Assembly (NCBI GenBank): GCA_947456525.1
Contig: CANGRI010000002.1
Coordinates: forward strand, 1-45,479
DNA length: 45,479 nucleotides
Reading direction: 5' to 3'
Source of the DNA: Opitutia bacterium
GTDB lineage: Bacteria > Verrucomicrobiota > Verrucomicrobiia > Opitutales > UBA953
In this document: piece by piece, positions 27,533 through 36,207 of the stretch
Layout: the number at the start of each line of letters is the position of its first letter
Position numbering within the stretch: the first letter of the stretch is position 1
The notes under the pieces: generated by a model
The model's database searches: none
The model's input: the letters and a program-made list of their open reading frames with translations, nothing else
Told to the model about the DNA's origin: nothing
Translations under genes and position numbers: made by a program

Positions 27533-28474
27533 ATGCTGCCCCGCCTCACCCTCGCCTGCCTGGCGCTCATCTGCGCCGGCTCCGTGCGCGCCGAAGACCC
27601 CGAGCGCGTTCGAGATGTCATCTATGCGAAGCATGATGGCGTCGCCCTGACCATGGACGTCTTCAAGCCGGCCAAGCCCAACGGCGCCGCGGTCATCAAG
27701 ATCATCAGCGGGGGCTGGAAATCCAACCACAACGGCATCAGCGACGGCACCTGGCCGAGCCACGGCTACACGACGTTCGTGGTCGTGCATGGCACGCAGC
27801 CACGCTTCCAGGTGGAAGAAATCGTCGCTGACCTCAACCGGGCGGTCCGTTTCGTCCGCGCCCATGCCGCGGAGTATGGCGTCGACCCGCACAAGATAGG
27901 CGTCACCGGCGGCAGCGCCGGCGGTCACCTCAGCCTCATGCTCGCGACGCGTGGCGCCCCGGGCCAGCCGACCAAAGACCCCGTCGACATCCTGAGCAGC
28001 CGCCCTGACGCCGTCGCCTGCTTCTATCCGCCCACGGATTATCTCAACTGGTTCGAGCCCGGCGACAACGCCGTCGGCATCGGCAAACTCGCGGAATACG
28101 CCCCGGCCTTCGGGGTCAAGGCCACCACGGCCGAAGGCCGCGAGACGCTTGGCCGCGCGCTTTCGCCCCTCTACTGGGTGCACAAGGAACAACCGCCGGT
28201 CTATATCGTGCACGGCAACGCCGACCCCGGCGTCTCGGTCACGCAGTCGTTGCGTTTCCTCGCGAAGTGCCACGAGGTCGGAGCGACCTGCGAACTGACG
28301 ATCCGCAAAGGCGCCGGCCATGGCGGCTGGGCCGAGATGCCCGATGACGTGAACCGCATGGCCGAGTGGTTCGACCTGCAGCTCCTCGGCAAGCAGCCCG
28401 CGAGGGCCTTCAACTTCGACCAATCCACGCTGCCGAGCACGCCGGCCGCCAAGAAGCCGGCGACGAAGAAGTGA
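27533..28474 (+). CDS. exported alpha/beta hydrolase (esterase), copy 1
   Basis: 313 residues with a signal peptide (MLPRLTLACLALICAGSVRA). The nucleophile elbow GGSAGG places the serine at residue 128. HGNADPGVS holds the acid and GAGHGGW the histidine. IISGGWKSNHNG replaces the usual HGGG oxyanion block. It likely removes ester groups such as acetyl, methyl or feruloyl from polysaccharides outside the cytoplasm; the substrate is unknown. The next gene is a paralogue of identical length, and the two share a 74-base identical block. The C-terminal tail (TPAAKKPATKK) is Lys/Ala/Pro-rich like other proteins in the window. Confidence 0.9.
   Translation: MLPRLTLACLALICAGSVRAEDPERVRDVIYAKHDGVALTMDVFKPAKPNGAAVIKIISGGWKSNHNGISDGTWPSHGYTTFVVVHGTQPRFQVEEIVADLNRAVRFVRAHAAEYGVDPHKIGVTGGSAGGHLSLMLATRGAPGQPTKDPVDILSSRPDAVACFYPPTDYLNWFEPGDNAVGIGKLAEYAPAFGVKATTAEGRETLGRALSPLYWVHKEQPPVYIVHGNADPGVSVTQSLRFLAKCHEVGATCELTIRKGAGHGGWAEMPDDVNRMAEWFDLQLLGKQPARAFNFDQSTLPSTPAAKKPATKK
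27638..27711 (+). repeat. 74-base exact repeat, first copy (esterase pair)
   Basis: The stretch is identical, base for base, to 28632-28705. Over the surrounding about 129 bases only four differences are seen, while flanking parts of the two genes differ much more. Both copies are coding, in the same codon phase. Confidence 0.9.
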
Positions 28475-28526
28475 TGTCGCTTGCCCCGTCCGCCTGATTC
28501 GCCGAAATCTCCCTCAACCCCACCCG

Positions 28527-29468
28527 ATGCGCACTCCCCTGCTCCCCCTCCTCGCCTTGGCGCTCACCTGCGCGTTCGGCTCCGCCCAGGACGTCACCCG
28601 CACGTCCGACGTCATCTACGCGAAGCATGACGGCGTCGCCCTGACCATGGACGTCTTCAAGCCGGCCAAGCCCAACGGCGCCGCGGTCATCAAGATCATC
28701 AGCGGCGGCTGGAACTCCAACCACAACGGCATCAGTGACGGCGGCTGGCCCAAGCACGGCTTCACGACCTTCGTCGTCGTGCACGGCACGCAACCCCGCT
28801 TCCATATCGACGAGATCGTCGGCGACCTCCAGCGCTCGGTGCGCTTCATCCGCGCCAACGCCGAGAAGTTCGGCATCGACCCGAACAAGATCGGCGTCAC
28901 TGGCGGCAGCGCCGGCGGCCACCTCAGCCTGATGCTCGGCACGCGCGTCATCCCGGCGAATCCTAAGGCGACCGACCCGGTCGACCGCGTGAGCTCGGAA
29001 GTCAATGCCGTGGCCTGCTTCTACCCGCCGGTGGACTTCCTCAGCTGGGCCAAGGAAGGCGACAGCAAGGAAGGCGTCGGACCCCTGACCACCCGCGCCC
29101 CGGCGTTCGGCCCGATCGTCACCACGGCCGAAGGACGTGAACGCGCCGGCCGCGAACTTTCGCCGCTCTTCTGGATCAGCGACAAGACCCCTCCGACCTA
29201 CATCGTCCAAGGCGACGCCGACCCGCTCGTCCCCGACTCCCAGGCCCGTCGCTACCTCGCCCGCGCCAAGGAAGTCGGTGCCAAGGCCGAGGTCCTCATC
29301 CGCCTCGGCGGCGGCCATGGCGGCTGGACCGAAGTGGCCGACGACAACGTCCGCATGGCCGAATGGTTCAGCCTCCACCTCCTCGGCCAGCAGCCGGCCA
29401 AGCCCTTCAATTTCGACCTCTCCTCGCTCCCGAGCACGCCGGCGCCGAAGAAGCCTGCGAAGAAGTAA
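28527..29468 (+). CDS. exported alpha/beta hydrolase (esterase), copy 2
   Basis: 313 residues, the same length as copy 1, with signal peptide MRTPLLPLLALALTCAFGSA. The catalytic serine is at residue 128 in GGSAGG, the acid is in QGDADPLVPD and the histidine in GGGHGGW. It differs most from copy 1 in the cap region (about residues 145-200) and C-terminal half, so substrate choice may differ. The end (TPAPKKPAKK) is again Lys/Ala/Pro-rich. It is 52 bases downstream of copy 1, and the two are probably read together. A 12-bp hairpin lies after it and reaches into pyrF. Confidence 0.9.
   Translation: MRTPLLPLLALALTCAFGSAQDVTRTSDVIYAKHDGVALTMDVFKPAKPNGAAVIKIISGGWNSNHNGISDGGWPKHGFTTFVVVHGTQPRFHIDEIVGDLQRSVRFIRANAEKFGIDPNKIGVTGGSAGGHLSLMLGTRVIPANPKATDPVDRVSSEVNAVACFYPPVDFLSWAKEGDSKEGVGPLTTRAPAFGPIVTTAEGRERAGRELSPLFWISDKTPPTYIVQGDADPLVPDSQARRYLARAKEVGAKAEVLIRLGGGHGGWTEVADDNVRMAEWFSLHLLGQQPAKPFNFDLSSLPSTPAPKKPAKK
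28632..28705 (+). repeat. 74-base exact repeat, second copy (esterase pair)
   Basis: Identical to 27638-27711, including third codon positions. See the tandem-duplication finding. Confidence 0.9.
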
Positions 29469-29499
29469 GGCGGACTGACGGGTGATTTACGCTGGCGGG

Positions 29500-29535
29500 G
29501 AAGCCATGCCGTTTCCATAAAGTCGGCATGGCTTC
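29500..29535 (+). promoter_or_regulatory. 12-bp perfect hairpin enclosing the pyrF start codon
   Basis: gaagccatgccg (29500-29511) is the exact reverse complement of cggcatggcttc (29524-29535), with a 12-base loop. The right arm holds the pyrF ATG (29528-29530). In mRNA the start codon would be paired. The left arm begins 32 bases after the esterase stop. No T run follows, so it is not a standard terminator. Confidence 0.65.
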
Positions 29536-30232
29536 GCCTTGCCGACTCATCCTCGCCCTCGACGTAGAGACCAAGGAGGAAGCCTTGGCGCTCGCCCGTC
29601 CGCTCGCCGGCAACCTCGCCTGGGTGAAGCTCGGCCTCCAGCTCTTCACGCGTCACGGACCGGGCATCGTCGACGAATTCCATGCGCTCGGCTTCAAGGT
29701 CTTCCTCGACCTCAAGTTCCACGACATCCCCAACACGGTGTCGTCGGCGATCAAGAGCCTCAAGGGCCGTCCCTGTTCGCTCCTGACCATCCATGCTTGC
29801 GGCGGACCTGAGATGATCGCCCGCGCCGCCGAAGCCGCCAAGGCCACGCTGCCTGACTGCACGGTGCTCGGCGTGACGGTGCTGACTTCGATGGATCAGG
29901 CCCAGCTTTCCGCCACGGGCGTCGCCCGCACCCCCGAAGAACAGGTCCGCCTCCTCGGCCGCATGGCCATCGGCGCCGGCATCGGCGGCTTAGTCTGCTC
30001 TCCGCTCGAGCTGCCGATCCTCCGCAAGGACCTCGGCGCCGGCCCGACGCTCGTGACGCCGGGCATCCGCTACCCCGACGCGGCCGGCGACGACCAGAAC
30101 CGCGTCATGACGCCAGCCCAGGCCGCCGCCGCGGGCGCCAGTTTCATCGTGGTCGGTCGTCCGATCCTCAAGGCCAAGGATCCGGCGGCCGAGACGCTCC
30201 GCATCCGTCGCGACATCGGCGAGATCGCATGA
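29528..30232 (+). CDS. pyrF: orotidine 5'-phosphate decarboxylase
   Basis: 234 residues. RLILALDVETKEEAL starts the barrel, and FLDLKFHDIPNTV is the catalytic DxKxxD signature. VTPGIRYP and ASFIVVGRPIL are the phosphate-binding loops. It converts OMP to UMP, the last step of de novo pyrimidine synthesis, in the cytoplasm. The ATG is the start expected for the family but is sealed in a 12-bp hairpin and lacks a Shine-Dalgarno, so translation may be controlled. ispD overlaps the stop by 4 bases; the pair has no metabolic link that I know of. Confidence 0.95.
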   Translation: MASPCRLILALDVETKEEALALARPLAGNLAWVKLGLQLFTRHGPGIVDEFHALGFKVFLDLKFHDIPNTVSSAIKSLKGRPCSLLTIHACGGPEMIARAAEAAKATLPDCTVLGVTVLTSMDQAQLSATGVARTPEEQVRLLGRMAIGAGIGGLVCSPLELPILRKDLGAGPTLVTPGIRYPDAAGDDQNRVMTPAQAAAAGASFIVVGRPILKAKDPAAETLRIRRDIGEIA

Positions 30233-30933
30233 ACACCGCCGACGACATCCTGGTGCTCCTCGCCGCGGGTTCCGCGCGGCGCATGCAGGCGGTCGTCGAC
30301 GACAAGATCACCGCGCTCCTCGCCGGCAAACCGGTCTTCGTCCATTCGTTGCAATCCTTCCTGAGCACGGGACTCATCGGCCGCGTGGTCATCACGTATC
30401 GCGACGAAGCGCAGCTCTCCAAGCTGAAGGCCCAGCTCGCAGGGTACGCTCCGGCCGGCACCGTCATCGATTTCGTCCCCGGAGGCGAATCGCGCCAAGA
30501 CTCGGTCCTCGCGGCGCTCAACTCCTGCGAAGGACACAACGGGCTGGTGCACATCCATGACGGCGCCCGCCCGCTGGTTTCACCCGAGGCCATCCGCAAA
30601 GTCCGCGAGAAGGCCAAGGAGACCGGCGCCGCCATCCTCGCGGGCCGCGCCGCCGATACGGTCAAGATCGCCAAGGCCGACTCGGCTTCGGTCGACACCT
30701 CCCCCGACCGCGGGCTCGTCTGGACGGCGGAGACTCCGCAGGTCTTTCGCACGGCTATCGTGCTCAAGGCCTACCGCAAGGTCGCGGAACTCCAGCGCAA
30801 GGTCACCGATGACAGTTCAGCCGTCGAATTCGTCGGCCAGGACGTGTCGTTGGTCGAGAATCCTTCGGTCAACCTGAAGCTGACGCGCCCGGCGGACTTC
30901 GTGCTGGCTGAAGCGATCCTAAAGACGCGCTAA
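30229..30933 (+). CDS. ispD: 2-C-methyl-D-erythritol 4-phosphate cytidylyltransferase
   Basis: 234 residues, normal length. VLLAAGSARRMQ is the nucleotide-binding loop, a little altered from the usual AAGxGxRM. HDGARPLVSPE, RAADTVK and TAETPQVF follow in the family order. The 'PK' after the loop reads DDKITALLAGK, with a lysine still available. It joins CTP to MEP in the non-mevalonate isoprenoid pathway, which also feeds the menaquinone side chain. The start shares ATGA with pyrF. The stop is 4 bases from the convergent small gene at 30938. Confidence 0.9.
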   Translation: MNTADDILVLLAAGSARRMQAVVDDKITALLAGKPVFVHSLQSFLSTGLIGRVVITYRDEAQLSKLKAQLAGYAPAGTVIDFVPGGESRQDSVLAALNSCEGHNGLVHIHDGARPLVSPEAIRKVREKAKETGAAILAGRAADTVKIAKADSASVDTSPDRGLVWTAETPQVFRTAIVLKAYRKVAELQRKVTDDSSAVEFVGQDVSLVENPSVNLKLTRPADFVLAEAILKTR

Positions 30934-30937
30934 GTGC

Positions 30938-31408
30938 TCAGTAGCCGGCCTGACGGAGCGCGGCGTCCAGCTTGACCTGGAAGTCGGTGATATCCTGCGG
31001 CGTCGGGCGATAACCAGGCGTACGCGCGGCCATGCCGGGACGACCCTGATGGTCGATATACCAGTCGGCCTTTTCGCCGTCGGAGAAAGTGACGTGTCCG
31101 CTGACCATGGCGTGCGGCTGCGCGATCGTGTCGACCTCGACGGTCACGACGCCGGCGCCTTGGGCCGTCGGAGCGGGAGCGGCAGCGGCGTCAGCCGGCG
31201 CGGCATCGGCGACAGGCTCCTCGGGCTTCTTCGGCTCTTCCTTTTCGACGAGGGCGAGGTTGAGGTCATCCACGAGGAAACGGACGTCCATGTAGGTCAT
31301 CGCGACTCCAAGCTTGGAAGAAAGCTGCTCCTGAACCTGGGAAAGCGTGGCACCCTCGGCCACCCAGGCAGAAACCTTGGAAATCTGTTCGGGAGTCAGT
31401 CGGGCCAT
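30938..31408 (-). CDS. conserved-looking hypothetical protein with HTH-like N-terminus
   Basis: 156 residues. The first about 55 residues (LTPEQISKVSAWVAEGATLS, followed by a second helical stretch) resemble a short helix-turn-helix. Next is a Glu/Pro/Ala-rich linker (about 58-83). The last about 70 residues have VTVEVDTIAQPHAMVSGHVT and SDGEKADWYIDHQGRPGM. I believe similar proteins occur widely in Verrucomicrobiota but know no function. There is no signal peptide, so it is probably cytoplasmic. It is divergent from menB, with a 91-base gap. Confidence 0.8.
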   Translation of the reverse strand: MARLTPEQISKVSAWVAEGATLSQVQEQLSSKLGVAMTYMDVRFLVDDLNLALVEKEEPKKPEEPVADAAPADAAAAPAPTAQGAGVVTVEVDTIAQPHAMVSGHVTFSDGEKADWYIDHQGRPGMAARTPGYRPTPQDITDFQVKLDAALRQAGY

Positions 31409-31499
31409 AGGCGGGTAAAGTGTGGGAGCGTCCGCCGATTTTCAAGCGTCTCGTCGCTTATTCGTTGGAAAAGACGGCCCTGCCCGCCAAGTTAGCCCC

Positions 31500-32332
<833 letters not shown>

Positions 32333-32345
<13 letters not shown>

Positions 32346-32917
32346 ATCCGATCCGCGTCACCGAGCGCGCGCAGAAGCTCGCGACCGAGATCCTCCGCCC
32401 CGGCGACATCGCCGTCGACGGCACCGCCGGCAAGGGACGCGACACCGCCTGCCTCGCTCAGGCCGTCGGCCCCTCCGGCCACGTGCACGCGTTCGACATC
32501 CAGCCGGAAGCCATCGCCTCGACGCATAACCTGCTCGAAGTCGCCGGCCTGCTCGGCCGCGTCTCGCTCCATCAGCGCAGCCACGCCGAGCTCGCCGACG
32601 TGCTCACGCCTGACCAGCGCGGCAAGATCGGCGTCGCGATCTTCAACCTCGGCTACCTGCCCGGGGGCGACCAGGACATCATCACGCAGCCAGACTCCAC
32701 AGACCGCGCGCTTCGCGCGGGCTTCGAAAATCTCCGGCCCGGCGGCAGGCTCATCTGCGTGGCTTACACCGGCCACCCCGGCGGCCCGGAGGAATCCGAC
32801 ATCGTCCTGACGTTCGCCGAGCAACAGGCCCAAGCCGGACTTCACGTCGAGAAGATCGGCTATTACCCGACCCCGGGTAAGCCTTGGATCCTCGTGGTGA
32901 ACAAGCCGGCGGCTTGA
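32333..32917 (+). CDS. MnmM/YtqB-like SAM-dependent methyltransferase
   Basis: 194 residues from the TTG at 32333, inside the end of menB; no better start is present before the family block. [20 protein letters not shown] is the SAM-binding loop. [11 protein letters not shown] and [15 protein letters not shown] are typical of the YtqB family (old name rRNA methylase, PF06962). Some members (MnmM) methylate the tRNA wobble modification nm5s2U; I infer the same type of role, cytoplasmic, but not firmly. The 13-base overlap suggests coupling with menB. Confidence 0.85.
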
Positions 32918-32948
32918 ACTCGCCGCCATTCCTTCCAATCTGCGAAGG

Positions 32949-33848
32949 ATGACCGCCCGACGACGCATCATCCTCACCGGAGCCACGGGGCTCATCGGCA
33001 AGGCTCTGTCCAAGCGGCTTACCACCCTAGGCTACGACGTCGTCCCCTTCCGTTCGCGTCATGACGGACCCGGAGGCATGAACCACCTCACCGGCAAGAT
33101 CGACCGCGAGGGCCTCGAAGGCGCCTATGCCGTCATCCACCTCGCGGGCGAATCCATCGCCCAACGTTGGAATGAAGCCGCCAAAGAACGCATCCTCGTC
33201 AGCCGTCGCGACGGCACCCGCCTGCTCGCGAGCGCCTTGGCCGGCCTGAAGCAGAAACCGGAAGTCTTCGTCTCGATGTCGGGTATCAATCGCTACGGCC
33301 TGCGACGGACGGAAATACTGGACGAGTCAGCCGCCGTTTCCGCCGAAGGCTTCTTGCCTGCGGTGACCGAAGCATGGGAAACCGCGACCCTACCGGCCAG
33401 CGAGGGAGGCATTCGTACGGTCCTGCTCCGTACTTCCCTCGTACTTTCCTCCACCGGAGGCGGACTGAAGAAGATGCTTCCGGCCTTCCGGCTCGGACTC
33501 GGCGGCCCGATCGGCGGCGGACGCCAACAGATGAGCTGGATCGGCCTGCCCGACCTGGTCGAACTCATCGTCTGGAGCTTGGATAATCCCCGCATCCGCG
33601 GCCCGCTCAACGCCGTCGCGCCCCAACCGGTCACCCAAGCCGAATTCGCCCGCACGCTGGGCGCCGTCCTGCGCCGTCCGAGTTTTCTCCCGATGCCAGG
33701 TTGGGCGATCGGCCTGCTCTTCGGCCAGATGGGCCGTGAAACCGTGCTGGGCGACCTCGCCGTCCGGCCGGCCGTCGCGCTGGACGGAGGTTTCCGCTTC
33801 GCGAAGCCCGACCTTGCCTCGGCCCTCCGCGAGGCCCTCGGGGAATGA
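32949..33848 (+). CDS. TIGR01777-family NAD(P)-binding epimerase-like protein
   Basis: 299 residues. IILTGATGLIGKALSKRL is the Rossmann-fold nucleotide loop of an extended short-chain dehydrogenase. VIHLAGESIAQRWNEAAKER is the signature of the YfcH/SDR39U1 group. The C-terminal DUF1731-like part includes GPLNAVAPQPVTQAEFARTL and LGDLAVRPAVALDGGFRF. Reaction and substrate are not known for the family. The YxxxK-like active site is not evident. It follows the methyltransferase by 31 bases and may share its transcript. Confidence 0.9.
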   Translation: MTARRRIILTGATGLIGKALSKRLTTLGYDVVPFRSRHDGPGGMNHLTGKIDREGLEGAYAVIHLAGESIAQRWNEAAKERILVSRRDGTRLLASALAGLKQKPEVFVSMSGINRYGLRRTEILDESAAVSAEGFLPAVTEAWETATLPASEGGIRTVLLRTSLVLSSTGGGLKKMLPAFRLGLGGPIGGGRQQMSWIGLPDLVELIVWSLDNPRIRGPLNAVAPQPVTQAEFARTLGAVLRRPSFLPMPGWAIGLLFGQMGRETVLGDLAVRPAVALDGGFRFAKPDLASALREALGE

Positions 33849-33890
33849 TTTTGGATTGAAGGAACTAAGGCGGACGGAGATTGTGCGCCC

Positions 33891-34616
33891 ATGGTTCGCG
33901 CTGTCTTCGTCTTCACGGTCCTGCTGCTCGCCGGTTGCGACGATGGTTCGCGCGCCGACTCCCGCACCCTCGACGTCGACGATCCGGAATTCCGCCAGGG
34001 TCAGACGTTCCATAAGCAGGGCGAGATCCGCAAGGCCCTGGAGTGCTACCTCAAGGTCATCGACAATCGCAAAGGCGCCGCGGAATCGCACCTCGAAGCC
34101 GGACGCATGTACCTCGAACTGCAGGACCCGCTGCCGGCGATCTACCACTTCAACCAGTACATCCGCCTCAAGCCGACTTCCGAGCAGGCTAACATCGTGC
34201 GCCAGCTGATCAAGACCGCCGAGAAGCAGTTCATGCAGCAGCTGCCCGGTCGCCCGATGGAGCCCGATGCCCTCGGCGGTTCCGACCTCAACGCCAAGCT
34301 CCGCAACCTCCAGCTCGAGAACGAGAAACTGAAGCGCGAGCTGGCCGATTATAATCGCACCCAGAAGGCCCTCGTCCTGCCGCCCAAGACCACGAGCGAG
34401 AAGACGCCTGACGCCCCGAAGACGGGAGATGAGCCGGCCAAGCCCCAGCGCTTCCGCCAGTACACGGTCGCCAAGGGCGACACCCTGAACTCGATCTCGA
34501 AGAAGAACTACGGCGACACCGCCCATGTCTCGGCCATCTTCAACGCCAACCGCGACAAGATGACGTCGGTCAACAGCCTGCCGAAGATCGGCACGGTGAT
34601 CCTCCTCCCGGAATAA
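33891..34616 (+). CDS. TPR lipoprotein with coiled coil and C-terminal LysM
   Basis: 241 residues. MVRAVFVFTVLLLAGC is a lipoprotein signal (C16). Residues about 35-115 have TPR-like helices (GQTFHKQGEIRKALECYLKV, HLEAGRMYLELQDPLPAIYH). Residues about 135-155 are a short coiled coil (LRNLQLENEKLKRELADYN). Residues about 190-241 form a LysM domain (YTVAKGDTLNSISKKNYGD), which binds peptidoglycan. It probably ties the outer membrane, or a complex in it, to the cell wall. recF begins 3 bases after its stop, so the two are likely co-transcribed. Confidence 0.88.
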   Translation: MVRAVFVFTVLLLAGCDDGSRADSRTLDVDDPEFRQGQTFHKQGEIRKALECYLKVIDNRKGAAESHLEAGRMYLELQDPLPAIYHFNQYIRLKPTSEQANIVRQLIKTAEKQFMQQLPGRPMEPDALGGSDLNAKLRNLQLENEKLKRELADYNRTQKALVLPPKTTSEKTPDAPKTGDEPAKPQRFRQYTVAKGDTLNSISKKNYGDTAHVSAIFNANRDKMTSVNSLPKIGTVILLPE

Positions 34617-34619
34617 GCC

Positions 34620-35681
34620 ATGCGCCTGACGCGCATCCGGGCCGCCGACTTCCGTAACCTGACCTTCGCGGACGTCTCCACGGACGCGCCTCGCGTCTTC
34701 CTGCTGGGCGACAACGGCCAGGGTAAGACGAACCTGCTAGAGGCCGCCGCCTTGGTCTCTTCGTTCCGTTCATTCCGGACCACCGACATCTCGCCGCTCG
34801 TCCGCTCAGGCTGCGTCGAAGCCCGCCTCCGCCTCGACGTGCGCCTCTCGCCCGAAGAGAACGCCGAGATCGAGATCCGCCTAGCGAAAGGCTCGCGCAA
34901 GGCGCTGCTCAACGGCACGCCCGTCGCTTCCGTCGCCCAGCACCTCGGCCAGTTTCCGACGATCGTCTTCTGCTCCGACGACCTGCGCCTCGTGCGAGGT
35001 TCTCCTTCGAATCGCCGTCGCTGGCTCGACGCCGCCATCGGCGGCACCGATGCGGCCTACCTCACCGCGGTCCGCGACTACGGCCGAGCGCTCGACGGGC
35101 GCAACGCCCTGCTGAAAGCCGACGTCCGCTCCGACGAAGAACTGCGCGCCTTTGAGAAGGCGATGCTCGCGCCGGCCCACCTGATCGCCACGACCCGGGC
35201 ACGTATCTTGCCCGAACTCGCCGCCACCCTGCGTGACGCGTGCGCTCGCGCCGGCTTCCCCGACAAAGGCGCCGACCTCGTCTATCAGCCCGACGTCGCC
35301 GCCGGTCAGCTCGCCGAAATCTGGACGAAGACTCGTACCGCCGACCTTGCCACTGGCACGACCTTGCGCGGCCCGCAACGCGACGACTTCGGGATGCTCT
35401 TCGCCGGCAAGGATGCCTGCGACTACGCCTCCGAAGGCCAGCAGCGCCTCCTTGTCCTGGCCCTCTGCCTCGCCCGCCTCCAACGCGACACCCTGCTCGC
35501 CCCGACGCCTCCCGTCATCTTGGCGGACGATGTCCTGGGCGAACTCGACGAGACCCGCCGCCGGGCCTTCTGGAACGAAGTCGGCGAAAAGCATCAGGTT
35601 ATCGCGACGGGTACCGTTCCCCCGCCTTCCGGCGACTGGCTGACCTACCGGGTGGCCGGGGGAAGCTACCTGCAGGCCTGA
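34620..35681 (+). CDS. recF: DNA repair protein RecF
   Basis: 353 residues, typical length. RIRAADFRNL is the family start. Walker A is GDNGQGKTNLLEAA (lysine at residue 36). The ABC-like signature is YASEGQQRLLVLALCLARL. Walker B and D-loop are PVILADDVLGELDETRR. RecF loads RecA with RecO and RecR at single-strand gaps. In many bacteria recF follows dnaA-dnaN; here dnaN and gyrB are absent from both sides, so the classic origin cluster is broken in this lineage. secG follows after 43 bases. Confidence 0.95.
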   Translation: MRLTRIRAADFRNLTFADVSTDAPRVFLLGDNGQGKTNLLEAAALVSSFRSFRTTDISPLVRSGCVEARLRLDVRLSPEENAEIEIRLAKGSRKALLNGTPVASVAQHLGQFPTIVFCSDDLRLVRGSPSNRRRWLDAAIGGTDAAYLTAVRDYGRALDGRNALLKADVRSDEELRAFEKAMLAPAHLIATTRARILPELAATLRDACARAGFPDKGADLVYQPDVAAGQLAEIWTKTRTADLATGTTLRGPQRDDFGMLFAGKDACDYASEGQQRLLVLALCLARLQRDTLLAPTPPVILADDVLGELDETRRRAFWNEVGEKHQVIATGTVPPPSGDWLTYRVAGGSYLQA

Positions 35682-35724
35682 TTTTGGCGTTGTTTTATGG
35701 GAAACTGACCCCTTGGATGGGGGC

Positions 35725-36201
35725 ATGTCGGACTTCCTTCTCTACGCCTCCGTGGTGGCCCTCTTCCTCGTCTGCATCCTCGTGGTCCTCGTGATCCTGA
35801 TGCAGCGCCCCAGCGCCAACGCCGGCATGGGCTCGGCCCTCGGTGGCGGCGCCGCTGAGACCGTCTTCGGTGGTGAATCCGCCAACGTCCTGTCGAAGAT
35901 GACCACGACCCTCACCGTCATCCTCTTCATCCTGAGCTTCGGCCTCTACCTCGGCTTCGTCGCCCGCGAAAAGCCGGTCACCAAGGCCCTCGACGCCAAG
36001 GCCACCGCCCCTGTCGCTGCGCCCGCCGCTGCTCCGGCTGCCACGACCGCCCCCGCTGCCCCTGCCGCCGCCAAGGCCGCTGCTCCGGCCGCTGCCGCTC
36101 CTCCTGCTCCCGTCACCGCTCCGGCCGCCAAGCCCCAGTCCACACCGGCTCCCGCCGCGACGACTCCGGCTAAGCCTGCCGCTCCGGCTCCGGCCAAGTA
36201 A
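35725..36201 (+). CDS. secG: SecG translocase subunit with Ala/Pro-rich tail
   Basis: 158 residues from the ATG at 35725; a TTG 12 bases upstream is in frame but unneeded. Two membrane segments (about residues 5-25 and 52-72) flank the conserved LMQRPSANAGMGSALGGGAA and FGG loop. SecG helps the SecYEG channel move proteins out. Residues about 80-158 are a tail of almost only Ala, Pro, Lys and Thr; usual SecG has little or no tail. SecG ends are both thought to face the periplasm, so the tail would lie there. Confidence 0.92.
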   Translation: MSDFLLYASVVALFLVCILVVLVILMQRPSANAGMGSALGGGAAETVFGGESANVLSKMTTTLTVILFILSFGLYLGFVAREKPVTKALDAKATAPVAAPAAAPAATTAPAAPAAAKAAAPAAAAPPAPVTAPAAKPQSTPAPAATTPAKPAAPAPAK

Positions 36202-36207
36202 GTCCGA

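Noticed and set aside
34620-35681. recF as a sign of the replication origin
   Set aside because: No dnaA, dnaN or gyrB nearby and no cluster of DnaA-box-like sites was noticed.
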